A stretch of 64,000 nucleotides of DNA from Antrihabitans auranticaus (GTDB lineage Bacteria > Actinomycetota > Actinomycetes > Mycobacteriales > Mycobacteriaceae), in assembly GCF_016481275.1 (NCBI RefSeq), contig NZ_JAEMNW010000001.1, positions 558,001-622,000 on the forward strand. The letters run 5' to 3'. Numbering within the stretch: position 1 is the stretch's first letter; every line of letters begins with the position of its first letter. This document shows, piece after piece, positions 17,522-27,101 of this stretch. Position numbers and translations under genes: made by a program. Below the pieces are notes generated by a model. That model was not told the origin of the DNA. It worked only from the letters and a program-made list of their open reading frames with translations, and did no database searches.

Positions 17522-17953
17522 TCAGAGTTCGTTCTCGTCGGTCATTTCGAGCACGGTCCGCGAGGACGCCACTTCCTTGACCGCACGGTAGCCGCCGCCT
17601 TGACGAGCCGAACGCTGGTGGCGGCCCTTCTGCTCGTCGAGCCAGGCGTCCGACGCCGAGGCAAGTACGACTGCATCACGGCGATCGGGCGAATCGGAGA
17701 CGTCGCGGACGGGTGCAACCGCCTCGGAACGGCGTTCGGAGCGCCGCTCGGGCCGTCGTTCGGCTCGGCGTTCGGAACGGCCAGTGTCGTTGGGCACCCA
17801 CCACACCTTGAATGTGGTCAGAATGCCGAGGCCGACCGTCACACCGATCACGATGCCTGCGGGCAGATCCTGCACGAATCCGAGCGCGACGACACCAACC
17901 GTCAACAACGACCCGATACCGGCTTCGATCGCCTTGTTGTATCGAGAGAACAT
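17522..17953 (-). CDS. Holin-like small membrane protein
   Basis: 143 residues: two closely spaced membrane helices (about 11-27 and 32-50) ending in KVWWVPND, followed by a long cytoplasmic tail rich in Arg/Glu (repeats of SERR/PERR). The helical part resembles small holins of actinobacteriophages, which often end in such a PN motif; the charged tail is not typical. No endolysin or phage gene is nearby, so a lytic role is unlikely; a domesticated membrane protein is more plausible. Convergent with the PAS-GGDEF gene. ATG 17953. Confidence 0.6.
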   Translation of the reverse strand: MFSRYNKAIEAGIGSLLTVGVVALGFVQDLPAGIVIGVTVGLGILTTFKVWWVPNDTGRSERRAERRPERRSERRSEAVAPVRDVSDSPDRRDAVVLASASDAWLDEQKGRHQRSARQGGGYRAVKEVASSRTVLEMTDENEL

Positions 17954-18080
17954 GCACGACCACCTTCAATCAGGCCCGACCGAAGGGAACATTATGCTGC
18001 CCTCGCTTGCTTGGCCAAATTGGCGAAATTTGGACATCCGACCATTACGCAGGCGTTTTGGCGCGATCACAATGCCCTAT

Positions 18081-18108
18081 TAAATAACTGACGCGTCAAC
18101 TATGTAAT
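18081..18108. promoter_or_regulatory. TetR operator candidate, copy 1
   Basis: A 28-bp motif centred on the perfect palindrome TGACGCGTCA (18089-18098), 33 bases before the TetR ATG. It matches 25 of 28 bases with the site at 19943-19970 upstream of the neighbouring two-gene operon. This is the best evidence that the TetR protein controls itself and that operon. Confidence 0.7.
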
Positions 18109-18140
18109 TCGAACAGGGCCGCCGAAGGTAGGGTGAGCAC

Positions 18141-18827
18141 ATGGGCAGCAAGAACGGGGAACCGACGACAACGACAGCTCCCGCCCGTCGTGGCCCTGGT
18201 CGACCGGTCGAAGAAGGCCTTGCCGATCGCCGGCGCCGACAACTCGTCGAGGCTGCATTCACGGTGTTCGCCGAACGGGGCTATCACAACAGCGGAATCA
18301 CCGAAATCATGCAGGAAGCGAAACTCGGGCGCGGAACGTTCTACCTCTACTTCCAGAACAAGCGCGAAATCCTCGACAGCGTTCTGGACTACATCATCGA
18401 GCAGATTCTGTCGGCTATCGGCGCACAGACGGATCCGAGCGCTCTTCGCACGAAGGCGGATTTCGAGCAGTTCTTCCGATCCGTCGCCGCCAGACTGTTC
18501 GATCTGCTCGACGAAAACCCCGACCTCACAACGGTGGTGATCCGCAACGGCACGATCGACGAAGCAATCACCGCGCGAATGCTCAGTCTCGCAGACGCTT
18601 TCGCAGCGACGATCACAGTGTTCGTTCATCAGGGCGTCGCTACCGGAGTGCTCGATCCCGACGTCGACGCAGCGGCAGTCGCGCATGGGTTGACCGGCTT
18701 TGCGATCGGCGGCCTGTTACGTGGCGTGCGAGGCGATTTCACGCCGAGCGAGCGCGAGCGTTACGTAGATACCGCGGTTGCCGTTTTCAGCGCATTCGCA
18801 CGGGATACCGCCAAAGCTACTACCTAG
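18141..18827 (+). CDS. TetR-family transcriptional regulator
   Basis: 228 residues. A disordered N-terminus with the basic GRP motif (RRGPGRPVEEG), then the TetR helix-turn-helix at about residues 45-85 (GITEIMQEAKLGRGTFYLYFQNKRE) and a helical ligand domain without recognisable ligand signature. It is convergent with the operon at 19926-18833 (5 bases between stops) and shares an almost identical 28-bp operator with it. It probably represses both. Confidence 0.9.
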   Translation: MGSKNGEPTTTTAPARRGPGRPVEEGLADRRRRQLVEAAFTVFAERGYHNSGITEIMQEAKLGRGTFYLYFQNKREILDSVLDYIIEQILSAIGAQTDPSALRTKADFEQFFRSVAARLFDLLDENPDLTTVVIRNGTIDEAITARMLSLADAFAATITVFVHQGVATGVLDPDVDAAAVAHGLTGFAIGGLLRGVRGDFTPSERERYVDTAVAVFSAFARDTAKATT

Positions 18828-18832
18828 CAGGG

Positions 18833-19723
18833 CTATTCGGCGGGAGCGAGTGCGCGGAGTTGCTCGCGTTCGGGTTCGAGCAGATCTGAATCGGCGATCC
18901 GCGCCGTCGTATCCGGCCCGAGTTGGACGGCGATGTCGACAACGTCGCCGACAACCCCTTCCGCACGGGCAACGACGAGCAATCGCGCCAAGCCTGGTTC
19001 GTCGAGCGAAGCGAAGAAAGTGTGTCCGTATTCGGCGGCGAGGTCGTCGTCGAGCCGGCGGAGCACCGAAACTGCCGATACCAGGCACTCCCCCGAACCG
19101 ACTGCTGCGGCCGCAATCACCTGCTGCACGCGACCTTCCGGGAAGCACCGCAGGATGTCGTTCAGGCGCACGCGGAACGGAATGAGGGCGGCGGTGTGCA
19201 GCAACCCTTCGTCGTCGTCGATGCCGGTGGCGAGTCCGGCGATCAATGCGGACGGCGAATGCTCGACAAACCCTGCAGCAGTGAGAAAGTCGCGGCGACG
19301 CAACAGCTCGCGCGCGGCGGGTAGCAACACCTCGAGACCCAGAACCGGTGCAAGGGTGGGGATTACGCGCGGATCGAGGAACGGCGCAGCGTCTGCGAGG
19401 TACTGCGGTGAAATCCGCATCAGGATGTTCGGAATCCGCTTCGGATGATCCTTACCGAGGGCACCGGCTGCCATGCCCGACACAACCGGCGGCACAATCT
19501 TTTCCGCGAGTGACGCGGCGAGCGCGTCCGGCACGAGCGGCGCGAGCTTGCTCAATCGCACGAACACCGGCTCGAGCGAATCGAACATTGCCGCGGAGAC
19601 CGCCGACCGCAATGCGTACACGTCGTCGACATCGAGGCGGCCGAGATAGTCGATGCGGGCGGGATCGACCTCGAGCGCGGTTGCCAGCGCGTGGAGCTGA
19701 CCTCGTGCGACCGGATCACTCAT
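18833..19723 (-). CDS. Alpha-helical protein of unknown function
   Basis: 296 residues, almost entirely helical and leucine/alanine rich, reading like stacked HEAT-like repeats; no membrane helix, signal or catalytic motif. The segment GMAAGALGKDHPKRIPNILMRISPQYLADAAPFLDP is its most distinctive part. I do not recognise a family with known function. AAGGA 8 bases before ATG 19723; 11 bases after the stop of the 63-residue gene, so the two form an operon under the operator at 19943. Confidence 0.7.
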   Translation of the reverse strand: MSDPVARGQLHALATALEVDPARIDYLGRLDVDDVYALRSAVSAAMFDSLEPVFVRLSKLAPLVPDALAASLAEKIVPPVVSGMAAGALGKDHPKRIPNILMRISPQYLADAAPFLDPRVIPTLAPVLGLEVLLPAARELLRRRDFLTAAGFVEHSPSALIAGLATGIDDDEGLLHTAALIPFRVRLNDILRCFPEGRVQQVIAAAAVGSGECLVSAVSVLRRLDDDLAAEYGHTFFASLDEPGLARLLVVARAEGVVGDVVDIAVQLGPDTTARIADSDLLEPEREQLRALAPAE

Positions 19724-19734
19724 CGTGGAGTTCC

Positions 19735-19926
19735 TTACTTGAAGAGGATCTTGCGGGCGGGAATCCGCACCAGCCGCGGAAGGTGCTCGAGCGTCTCCGT
19801 GATCGCCTCGTCGAGGCGCTCGTGCTGGCGGCGGTTGGCCGCCCGTGCCAGCGTCAGCAGGTCCTCTGCCTCGGCCGCACTGAGCCGATTCAGGAGTGCG
19901 GGGTCGAGCGTCAGTTCGTGGTGCAT
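19735..19926 (-). CDS. 63-residue protein, first gene of the TetR-controlled operon
   Basis: Short helical protein (LDPALLNRLSAAEAEDLLTLARAANRR and a basic C-terminus ending PARKILFK) of unknown role. ATG 19926 lacks a ribosome binding site; an in-frame ATG at 19965 (MVDASV) would place the first codons inside the operator. A possible minus-strand -10 TATGCT lies a few bases before 19926, so a very short leader is possible. Its tight link to the 296-residue gene suggests the two products act together. Confidence 0.6.
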   Translation of the reverse strand: MHHELTLDPALLNRLSAAEAEDLLTLARAANRRQHERLDEAITETLEHLPRLVRIPARKILFK

Positions 19927-19942
19927 GCCGAGGAGGTTAGCA

Positions 19943-19970
19943 TAAATGACTGACGCATCAACCATGTAAT
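19943..19970. promoter_or_regulatory. TetR operator candidate, copy 2
   Basis: Second copy of the 28-bp motif (25 of 28 identical to 18081-18108) with core TGACGCATCA (19951-19960), 17 bases before ATG 19926 of the 63-residue gene. Its place at the promoter fits repression. Confidence 0.7.
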
Positions 19971-20027
19971 GTTCAGGCGTGGATGACGAGTGGATGGTCT
20001 CGCTGACCGCGCACAGGGGCGGAGCCC

Positions 20028-20609
20028 CTAGAGCAGGCTGAACCACCCGGGCTCGTTGCCCGGCAGCCACTTGATGTTGCAACCGATGCTTGCCTGCTGG
20101 TGGGCCGAGACCGGATCGCCGGCAACCAGCGCCTCGATCGCGGCGGCCAGATCGGCGCCCGTGATCGGCTGGCCGTTGCGCGGCGTCGAATCGTCCATTC
20201 GACCGCGGTAGACGAGCCGCCGACCGGAATCGAACAGGTAGAAGTCGGGCGTGCACGCGGCTCTGTGCGCTCGCGCGACCGCCTGGTCCAGGTCGGCAAC
20301 GTAGGGGAATTGCCAACCCCACGCCTGCGCCTCCCCCGCCATCTTCTCGACCGAATCGTCGTCCCTGGATGCGGCGTTGCTGTTGACCGCAACGACGCCG
20401 ATACCGGCCGCGATCCAATCGGTCGCAAACGCTCCGAAACTCGGCGCGATATGGCGCACGTAGGGGCAGTGGTTGCAGACGAACGCGACGAGCGTGCCGT
20501 GCGGGCCGGCGACGTCGTCGAGAGTCCACACCTTGCCGAATCCGTCGGGCAGCGCGAAATCCGGCGCGGCCGTACCCAACTCGAGCATCGTCGACTTGAC
20601 AGAAACCAT
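20028..20609 (-). CDS. Thioredoxin-fold peroxiredoxin-like protein
   Basis: 193-residue AhpC/TSA-superfamily protein of the type annotated as thioredoxin family protein. The active site is VCNHCPYV (CxxC) after the first beta strand; the fold continues with VAVNSNAASRDDDS and CTPDFYLFD. Cytoplasmic, no signal. Such proteins often sit near redox genes but the partner is unknown. ATG 20609 is chosen because the family starts with a short segment before LGTAAPDFALPD; the ORF extends to 20666 without support. Confidence 0.82.
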   Translation of the reverse strand: MVSVKSTMLELGTAAPDFALPDGFGKVWTLDDVAGPHGTLVAFVCNHCPYVRHIAPSFGAFATDWIAAGIGVVAVNSNAASRDDDSVEKMAGEAQAWGWQFPYVADLDQAVARAHRAACTPDFYLFDSGRRLVYRGRMDDSTPRNGQPITGADLAAAIEALVAGDPVSAHQQASIGCNIKWLPGNEPGWFSLL

Positions 20610-20768
20610 GGCTGGCAGCCTAGTCGCCCGGCGCCCCGTCCCCCGATCGGCGGACAGCAGATTCAACCACCGGTAGGCCCGTTCGGTGGACAGACGGACA
20701 GAACGCCAGGCGGGATATTTGATTCATCGCCGGAACGACCCGGCACACGCACAAAGAAAGGTCACCCG

Positions 20769-21233
20769 ATGACCATCGCCCGCCGCACCCGCATCACCGT
20801 TTCGATTGCAGCTCTCGCCGCCGCCGGAGCATGCCTTGCCGCCGCGGGCACAGCGCAGGCGCTGGTCCCCAACTACCCCGCGACAATCGAAATGAGGATC
20901 ACCAACGGTTCCGCACAGACTCTCTACCTACAGGGCTCCGACAACCCGTACGGCGACTGGATCGTCAGCCCCAAGACCGCACTCGGGCCCGGCGAGACCG
21001 AAACCGTCAGCGCATCGACATGGCGTAACGGCGGCTTCGGCCTCGACGTCACCTACGGAACCGGGGCGAACACGACAGCCGTCTTCATGGCCAACAACTA
21101 CGCCGGCGCGAGCGACACCGACGGCACCCGAATCGACGGACCGAACGCGTCGCATTTCGATATCCAGTCGTCGATCGACACAGGCGCGCCCGACATGAGC
21201 GCGAACTATCTGATCCTGCCGCCGCTGCGGTGA
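20769..21233 (+). CDS. Small secreted beta-rich protein
   Basis: 154 residues. The signal peptide runs to about residue 33 (ends in AQALV or nearby). The mature part is predicted to be all beta with ITNGSAQTLYL at its start and conserved Gly/Asn turns, a pattern recalling aegerolysin-like or crystal-protein-like beta sandwiches; this resemblance is weak and by eye. No cysteines in the mature region. Ribosome binding site GAAAGG at 7 bases before ATG 20769. Followed by another small secreted protein gene. Confidence 0.65.
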   Translation: MTIARRTRITVSIAALAAAGACLAAAGTAQALVPNYPATIEMRITNGSAQTLYLQGSDNPYGDWIVSPKTALGPGETETVSASTWRNGGFGLDVTYGTGANTTAVFMANNYAGASDTDGTRIDGPNASHFDIQSSIDTGAPDMSANYLILPPLR

Positions 21234-21383
21234 TACCGGACCTTCGTAACAAGATCGTCAGAAAGGAGATGTAGATCACAGACACCCCCTGTCTCCTGCT
21301 GGCCCAGCAGGCCGAACAGCGTTTCCGAAAGAGGGCCCCAGAAAAGAATCGGGCGCAGGGGCCCCGCGAAGGAGCTAATCGCC

Positions 21384-21695
21384 ATGCATATGTTGGTCAA
21401 GCGATCGATCGCGTGTGTATTTGCAGCCGGTGCCGTTGCCGCTGCTCCCGTCGCCTTCTCCGGTACCGCATCCGCTGAACCTTGGGGATGCACGACCACG
21501 CCGGTCGTCGGCACTTCGGCTTTCTCCGAGTGCGCCGGCGACGGTTGGCACAGGGTCCACATCACGTGCTGGAACTGGTGGGGATCCTCGGGAGGGTTCT
21601 ACGAGCGCTGGGGCAACCCCGCTTTCGGTCGCCAGCAGTCATGGTCGAGCTGTGATGTGCCCTTCAGCCTCAGGTCCTGGAACGTCACCTTCTAG
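21384..21695 (+). CDS. Small secreted cysteine-containing protein
   Basis: 103 residues; the signal peptide ends in GTASA (about residue 31). The mature protein of about 72 residues is rich in Trp and has four cysteines (CTTTP, ECAGD, ITCWNWW, SSCDV), which could form two disulphides. It resembles small secreted proteins of rhodococci and streptomycetes with no known role. GGAG lies 10 bases before ATG 21384; a second ATG at 21390 gives better spacing to few signals. The 150-base leader (21234-21383) holds the inverted repeats CCTGCTGG/CCAGCAGG (21295-21311) and GGGCCCC/GGGGCCC. Confidence 0.65.
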   Translation: MHMLVKRSIACVFAAGAVAAAPVAFSGTASAEPWGCTTTPVVGTSAFSECAGDGWHRVHITCWNWWGSSGGFYERWGNPAFGRQQSWSSCDVPFSLRSWNVTF

Positions 21696-21736
21696 CGCGC
21701 TTTCACAAGAACACAAGCAAACAGGCGACACAGTCG

Positions 21737-21774
21737 CGACCGGCTCGGATCACGCCGCCCATCCGAGTCGGTCG
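21737..21774. terminator. Bidirectional terminator
   Basis: 14-bp arms starting CGACCGGCTCGGAT (21737-21750) and ending at 21774, one G-T wobble, 10-base loop, followed by TTTG on the plus strand. It lies between the convergent small secreted protein and enoyl-CoA hydratase genes. Confidence 0.75.
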
Positions 21775-21787
21775 TTTGCGGCGCTAG

Positions 21788-22555
21788 CTACGGCGTGCTC
21801 TTCCGGAACTTCGCCACGAACTCACTGAACGCCGCACTGCCGACCGATGACGCCTGCGCCCACGACTCGAAGTCGACCGACGTAGCCAGGTCGGCAGTCG
21901 CGGCGATCCGCACCGATCGCTTGATGTTGGCGTTGAGTTCTGCACTGCGCGAAGCGAACTTCTCCGCCAGCTCGCGCGCCTTCGCCTCCGGGTCGGCGGC
22001 GAAGATATTCGCCAACCCGAGTCGCAGGGCGTCTTCCGACTTGATGATCTCGCCCGACAGGAGGGCCGCCGTCGCCTGGGCCGGGCCCATCCGTTCGGTC
22101 AAGAAGTACGAGCAACCACCGCCCGGATGCAGGCCGATCTCGGCAAACGTCGGTCCGAATCCGGCCCGCGGACCTGCCACCACAATGTCGCACGCGAGGG
22201 CGATGTTCATGCCGGCGCCGACCGCGGCACCCTGCACCGCCGCGACGGTCGGGATGGTCAGGTCTCGGATACCGAGAAACGAGCCGTAGACGCCCTTGAG
22301 GTGTTCACGCAACACATGGACCGGCCGCGAGACGTCGCCGAACAGGCCGCCGAGATCCGCACCGGCACAAAACGACTTCCCCGCTCCGGCAACGACCAAT
22401 GCCCCGGCTTCACGATCGGCTCCAACGGTCGCGATCGCGGCGGCAAGCTCACGCAGGAGGTCGCCGTCGAGCGCGTTGCGACGTTCGGGCGCGTTGAGCC
22501 GGATCGTCCGGACCTTGCCGTGGGACTCGAGCAGAACTAGATCGGTGGCACTCAC
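21788..22555 (-). CDS. Enoyl-CoA hydratase/isomerase family protein
   Basis: 255-residue crotonase-fold protein. The oxyanion-hole segments FCAGADLGG and AVQGAAVGAGMNIALACD are present. The position of the first catalytic Glu (usually ExxLGL or similar near GPTFAEIGLHPGGG) is filled by FAEIGL, and the second by GGGCSYFL, where hydratases have a second Glu, so this looks more like an isomerase or another crotonase than a true hydratase. CoA thioester metabolism, cytoplasmic. ATG 22555; divergent from the URC operon across 131 bases. Confidence 0.85.
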   Translation of the reverse strand: MSATDLVLLESHGKVRTIRLNAPERRNALDGDLLRELAAAIATVGADREAGALVVAGAGKSFCAGADLGGLFGDVSRPVHVLREHLKGVYGSFLGIRDLTIPTVAAVQGAAVGAGMNIALACDIVVAGPRAGFGPTFAEIGLHPGGGCSYFLTERMGPAQATAALLSGEIIKSEDALRLGLANIFAADPEAKARELAEKFASRSAELNANIKRSVRIAATADLATSVDFESWAQASSVGSAAFSEFVAKFRKSTP

Positions 22556-22686
22556 GCTACTCAGCCTAATTAGTCCGGGGAGCCCGACCGCAGCAGGCTC
22601 ACAGCGACACCCGACATCGCAGCGGGCGAGTAGCTATGCTTTTGGATTCCGGTGAACACACCGGCCTTCGTTACGGAGGAACGATC

Positions 22687-23984
<1,298 letters not shown>

Positions 23985-23988
<4 letters not shown>

Positions 23989-25223
23989 CGGTGGCAGACG
24001 CCGACCTCGAGACCCCCGACGGCGCAGCCGCGCTGCTCCGCACAACGACCGCAGTCCGGGAGCGCGCGCGGATTCTGCTGCAACGGGCGAGGGCAGGCAG
24101 CTCGCGCTGGTTCACGGTCGACAACGACGCGCTCCACAAAGCTGCCGACGAAGTCGTCGACGTGACGCGGGCGCGCTACCCCGACCTCCGCATTCCGTTC
24201 CACAGCCGGTGGCGCCACTTCGAGGCCGGCGGGGTAGACCGCAAAGCCGTATTGGACGAACAACTTTCAGGTCTCGACGCACCAGCGCGTGCCCGCGCGA
24301 TGATCGACCTCGCCGTGGTCAGCGTGCTGCTCGACGCCGGAGCGGGCGCCGATTGGGGCTACGCGGAGGAGTCGAGCGGTCAGCGCTTCACCCGGTCCGA
24401 GGGCTTGGGCGTCGCGAGTTTCCACATGTTTGCGAGCGGGACTTTCTCTAGCGATCCCGACGAGCCGCTCCGGGCCGATGCAGCCGGATTGCGCGGCCTG
24501 GCTGCCGACCGGCTCAGTGCAGCCTTCCAGATCGGTCCGTCGAATCCGCTGGTAGGGCTCGAGGGCCGAGTGCAACTGCTCCGGCGACTGGGTGATGCGC
24601 TTGCCGCGCAGCCAGAGGTGTTCGGTCCGCACGGCCGCCCCGGCGGTCTCTTCGACGTGCTGGTCGATTCGGGCACGGTGGCGGCACACGATGTCCTGTC
24701 GCAACTTCTGGCGTCGCTGTCGGGAATCTGGCTGGCGGACAACACAATCGGCGACCGACCACTCGGCGACTGCTGGCACCACGACGCCGTGCCCGGTCCC
24801 GGGCTCACGCAGGGCTGGATGCCGTTTCACAAGCTGTCGCAGTGGCTGAGTTATTCACTGCTGGAACCGTTTCAGTGGGCCGGGGTGACCGTCGTCGGAC
24901 TCGACGCGCTGACCGGACTGCCCGAGTACCGCAACGGCGGGTTGCTGCTCGACACCGGCGCGCTGAGCCTGCGCGATCCCGCGAGTGCCGAGCAGGAGTG
25001 GCGCGCGGGTGACGAGTTGGTTGTCGAGTGGCGCGCGCTGACCGTCGCTCTGCTCGACGAGCTCGCCCCACTCGTACGCGAGCGCCTCGACGTCGACCCC
25101 GACCAACTTCCCCTCGCCTGCGTTCTCGAAGGCGGAACGTGGGCCGCTGGTCGCACGCTCGCCCAACGCCTACGTGGCGGGCTTCCACCGCTGGCGATCG
25201 TCAGCGACGGCACGGTCTTCTGA
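23985..25223 (+). CDS. URC4-type DUF1688 protein, pyrimidine catabolism
   Basis: 412 residues of the DUF1688 family, essential for the URC pathway although its chemical step is not settled in what I know. Recognisable blocks are [44 protein letters not shown] and the C-terminal [12 protein letters not shown]. No signal or membrane segment. Starts in the ATGA overlap with the URC1 gene, so translation is coupled. The long open frame that runs from 22812 into it is only a shadow of URC1. Confidence 0.9.
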
Positions 25224-25251
25224 ATGTATGCACAACCGACAGGACGGGCGC

Positions 25252-25881
25252 ATGGCTGAGGTACACCTGATCGACCACCCCCTTGTGCAGCACAAGCTGA
25301 CCCTGATGCGTCGAAAGGATGCTTCCACCAACAGCTTTCGACGCCTCGCAAACGAGATAGCGACGTTGATGACCTACGAGGTCCTCCGCGATGTTCCGAT
25401 GCAGGAGATCGAGATCGAGACCCCCATGGAGGTGACGACGGGTCGCGTCATCGACGGCAAGAAACTGGTCTTCGTCTCGATTCTGCGCGCCGGTACCGGG
25501 ATCCTCGACGGCATGCTGACCGTCGTGCCGGGCGCCCGCGTCGGACACATCGGCCTCTATCGTGATCCCAAAATGCTGGTCGCAGTGGAGTACTACTTCA
25601 AGATGCCCGGCGATCTGCACGAGCGCGACGTAGTGGTCGTCGATCCGATGCTCGCCACCGGAAACTCCGCCGTTGCGGCAGTCGACAGGCTGAAGGAATG
25701 CGGACCGAAGTCCATCAAATTCGTCTGCCTGCTCACCTGTCCCGAGGGCATCGCGGTCCTGCACAAAGCGCACCCCGACGTGCCGATCTACACGGCCGCG
25801 ATCGACCGCCAACTCGACGAGCAGGGCTACATTCTGCCCGGCCTCGGTGACGCGGGCGACCGGATCTTCGGCACGAAGTAA
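25252..25881 (+). CDS. upp: Uracil phosphoribosyltransferase
   Basis: 209 residues, full length for the family. It converts uracil and PRPP to UMP. The N-terminal [12 protein letters not shown], the central [13 protein letters not shown] and the PRPP-binding [10 protein letters not shown] and C-terminal [10 protein letters not shown] motifs are intact. ATG 25252 has AGGA at 7 bases and lies 28 bases after the URC4 stop; ATG 25228 is a less likely start. As third gene of the URC operon it would provide the UMP that the URC route consumes (the URC6 role), besides general salvage. Confidence 0.95.
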   Translation: MAEVHLIDHPLVQHKLTLMRRKDASTNSFRRLANEIATLMTYEVLRDVPMQEIEIETPMEVTTGRVIDGKKLVFVSILRAGTGILDGMLTVVPGARVGHIGLYRDPKMLVAVEYYFKMPGDLHERDVVVVDPMLATGNSAVAAVDRLKECGPKSIKFVCLLTCPEGIAVLHKAHPDVPIYTAAIDRQLDEQGYILPGLGDAGDRIFGTK

Positions 25882-25970
25882 GGACTAGCTCGTACCGCAG
25901 CCGAATCACCTAGCGGGCTTTCTGCCCGATCTGCATGCCGAGTTCCGCGGCACACCCTGACAACGCGCGT

Positions 25971-26342
25971 TCACGCCTCCAGTCGGGCCCGGATCCTCGT
26001 GAGCCTGTCCTGGAGTTCCGTCTCGTCGATGACGCCCCGGACAACAAGCGAGTGCGCCAACGCAACGAGCTGGTTTTCGGGGTAGGGCAGATCGGAATAG
26101 AGGGTTGCCGAGAGCGCGTCTTCCTCGTCGCGACGTTCTTTGAAATCAGGAACATTCGTCGCGCATGCAGATTGGTCGAGGGCGTCGCAGAGACCGTCGA
26201 GGCTGGTCTTCCACGGCGGAACCGGGTTGGTCACGCCATATTTGGCGGCCATGACCGGCCAGACCTGATTGCGTTCGACGATGGTCTTCAGTGGGGCGAT
26301 ATCGGCATTGCCGATCGAGCCCGAATCGTCTGCCGTACTCAC
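25971..26342 (-). CDS. P15K-like activator of thiocyanate hydrolase
   Basis: 123 residues; a helical protein resembling the N-terminal half of nitrile hydratase beta subunits and their activators, with VPPWKTSLDGL and ERRDEEDALSATLYSDLPYPENQLVALAHSLV. In Thiobacillus thioparus the thiocyanate hydrolase genes are followed by P15K, which helps load cobalt; this gene is in the same place, so the same role is inferred. GTG start at 26342, 21 bases after the gamma subunit stop. Confidence 0.75.
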   Translation of the reverse strand: MSTADDSGSIGNADIAPLKTIVERNQVWPVMAAKYGVTNPVPPWKTSLDGLCDALDQSACATNVPDFKERRDEEDALSATLYSDLPYPENQLVALAHSLVVRGVIDETELQDRLTRIRARLEA

Positions 26343-26363
26343 TAGTGGCTACTCCGGTGGCGG

Positions 26364-27071
26364 CTAGGTGGCGGGATGGATGGCTGGCCGGGTGTCGGTG
26401 ATGACGTTGGTGGTCACACCAGCCTTGGGCAGCGCGACTCCGATCAAGCAGTCACGCGTGACGATTTCGGCGAGCTGCTCCTCGGTCCAGTCATCGGTGC
26501 CCTCCGGCCGCAGCGGCATCACCATGAACCGATGCTTCTGGTTGGAGTCCTGCACGCGAACGTCGACGTCGTCGGGCAGATACAGCCCGAACTCCGCGAG
26601 GACCTGGCGCGGCCAACGGACCAGGCGCCGCCGGTAATTCGGCGTGCGATACCACTCGGGCGAATTACCCAGAATCGGTCGCGGGTAGCAGGAACAGAGC
26701 GCACAGACGATCACGTTGTGCAATGTCGGAGTGTCCGCGAGAATTTCGAACGCCGTGAAATCACTGGGCGTGCCGAAGCCGGTGGGCTCCATCCAGTCGA
26801 CACCGACCTGTTTGCTCGCGGTCATCGGTTCGGTCAGCGCGAGCTCTTTGAAATCGGGATCGAGCCACGCCTTCGCCACCAGGTTGGCGGCTGGAGTCGG
26901 ACCGATCTGCTCGGCGAACTCGGTGAATCGGCGGTGCTCCTCGGCTGTGAAAATGCCCTTCTCGATACACAATTCGCGTAGGGCGATCTCGAGAACTTCG
27001 AAGTCGGTTATCTCGTCGACCATCGGTGCCACTGTGCGCTGATGGTCGTGATCGTGATCGTGGCCAGTCAT
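26364..27071 (-). CDS. scnC: Thiocyanate hydrolase gamma subunit (nitrile hydratase alpha family)
   Basis: 235 residues. A His/Asp-rich N-terminus (HDHDHDH) and the sequence around the metal site (YPRPILG, EWYRTPNYRRR, RWPRQVLAEFG) match my memory of T. thioparus ScnC far better than true nitrile hydratase alpha subunits. The metal site reads VCALCSC (Cys123, Cys126, Ser127, Cys128): Cys and Ser ligands are intact, but the residue that is Thr in cobalt and Ser in iron enzymes is Ala124. The enzyme would turn thiocyanate into carbonyl sulphide and ammonia. GGAAAGG at 7 bases before ATG 27071 decides the start against 27095. Confidence 0.88.
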   Translation of the reverse strand: MTGHDHDHDHQRTVAPMVDEITDFEVLEIALRELCIEKGIFTAEEHRRFTEFAEQIGPTPAANLVAKAWLDPDFKELALTEPMTASKQVGVDWMEPTGFGTPSDFTAFEILADTPTLHNVIVCALCSCYPRPILGNSPEWYRTPNYRRRLVRWPRQVLAEFGLYLPDDVDVRVQDSNQKHRFMVMPLRPEGTDDWTEEQLAEIVTRDCLIGVALPKAGVTTNVITDTRPAIHPAT

Positions 27072-27101
27072 GAAATACCTTTCCGGACAGGTCAATCGGT
27101 G

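Noticed and set aside
19946-19969. Seven-codon plus-strand ORF (MTDASTM) with AGGAGG ahead, a possible leader peptide
   Set aside because: It lies within the 28-bp operator; the first operator copy has ATA instead of ATG at this place, and nothing follows on that strand.
21295-21311. CCTGCTGG-C-CCAGCAGG as a terminator
   Set aside because: The 1-base centre cannot form a loop without opening the stem, there is no T-run, and it lies in the leader of the next gene.
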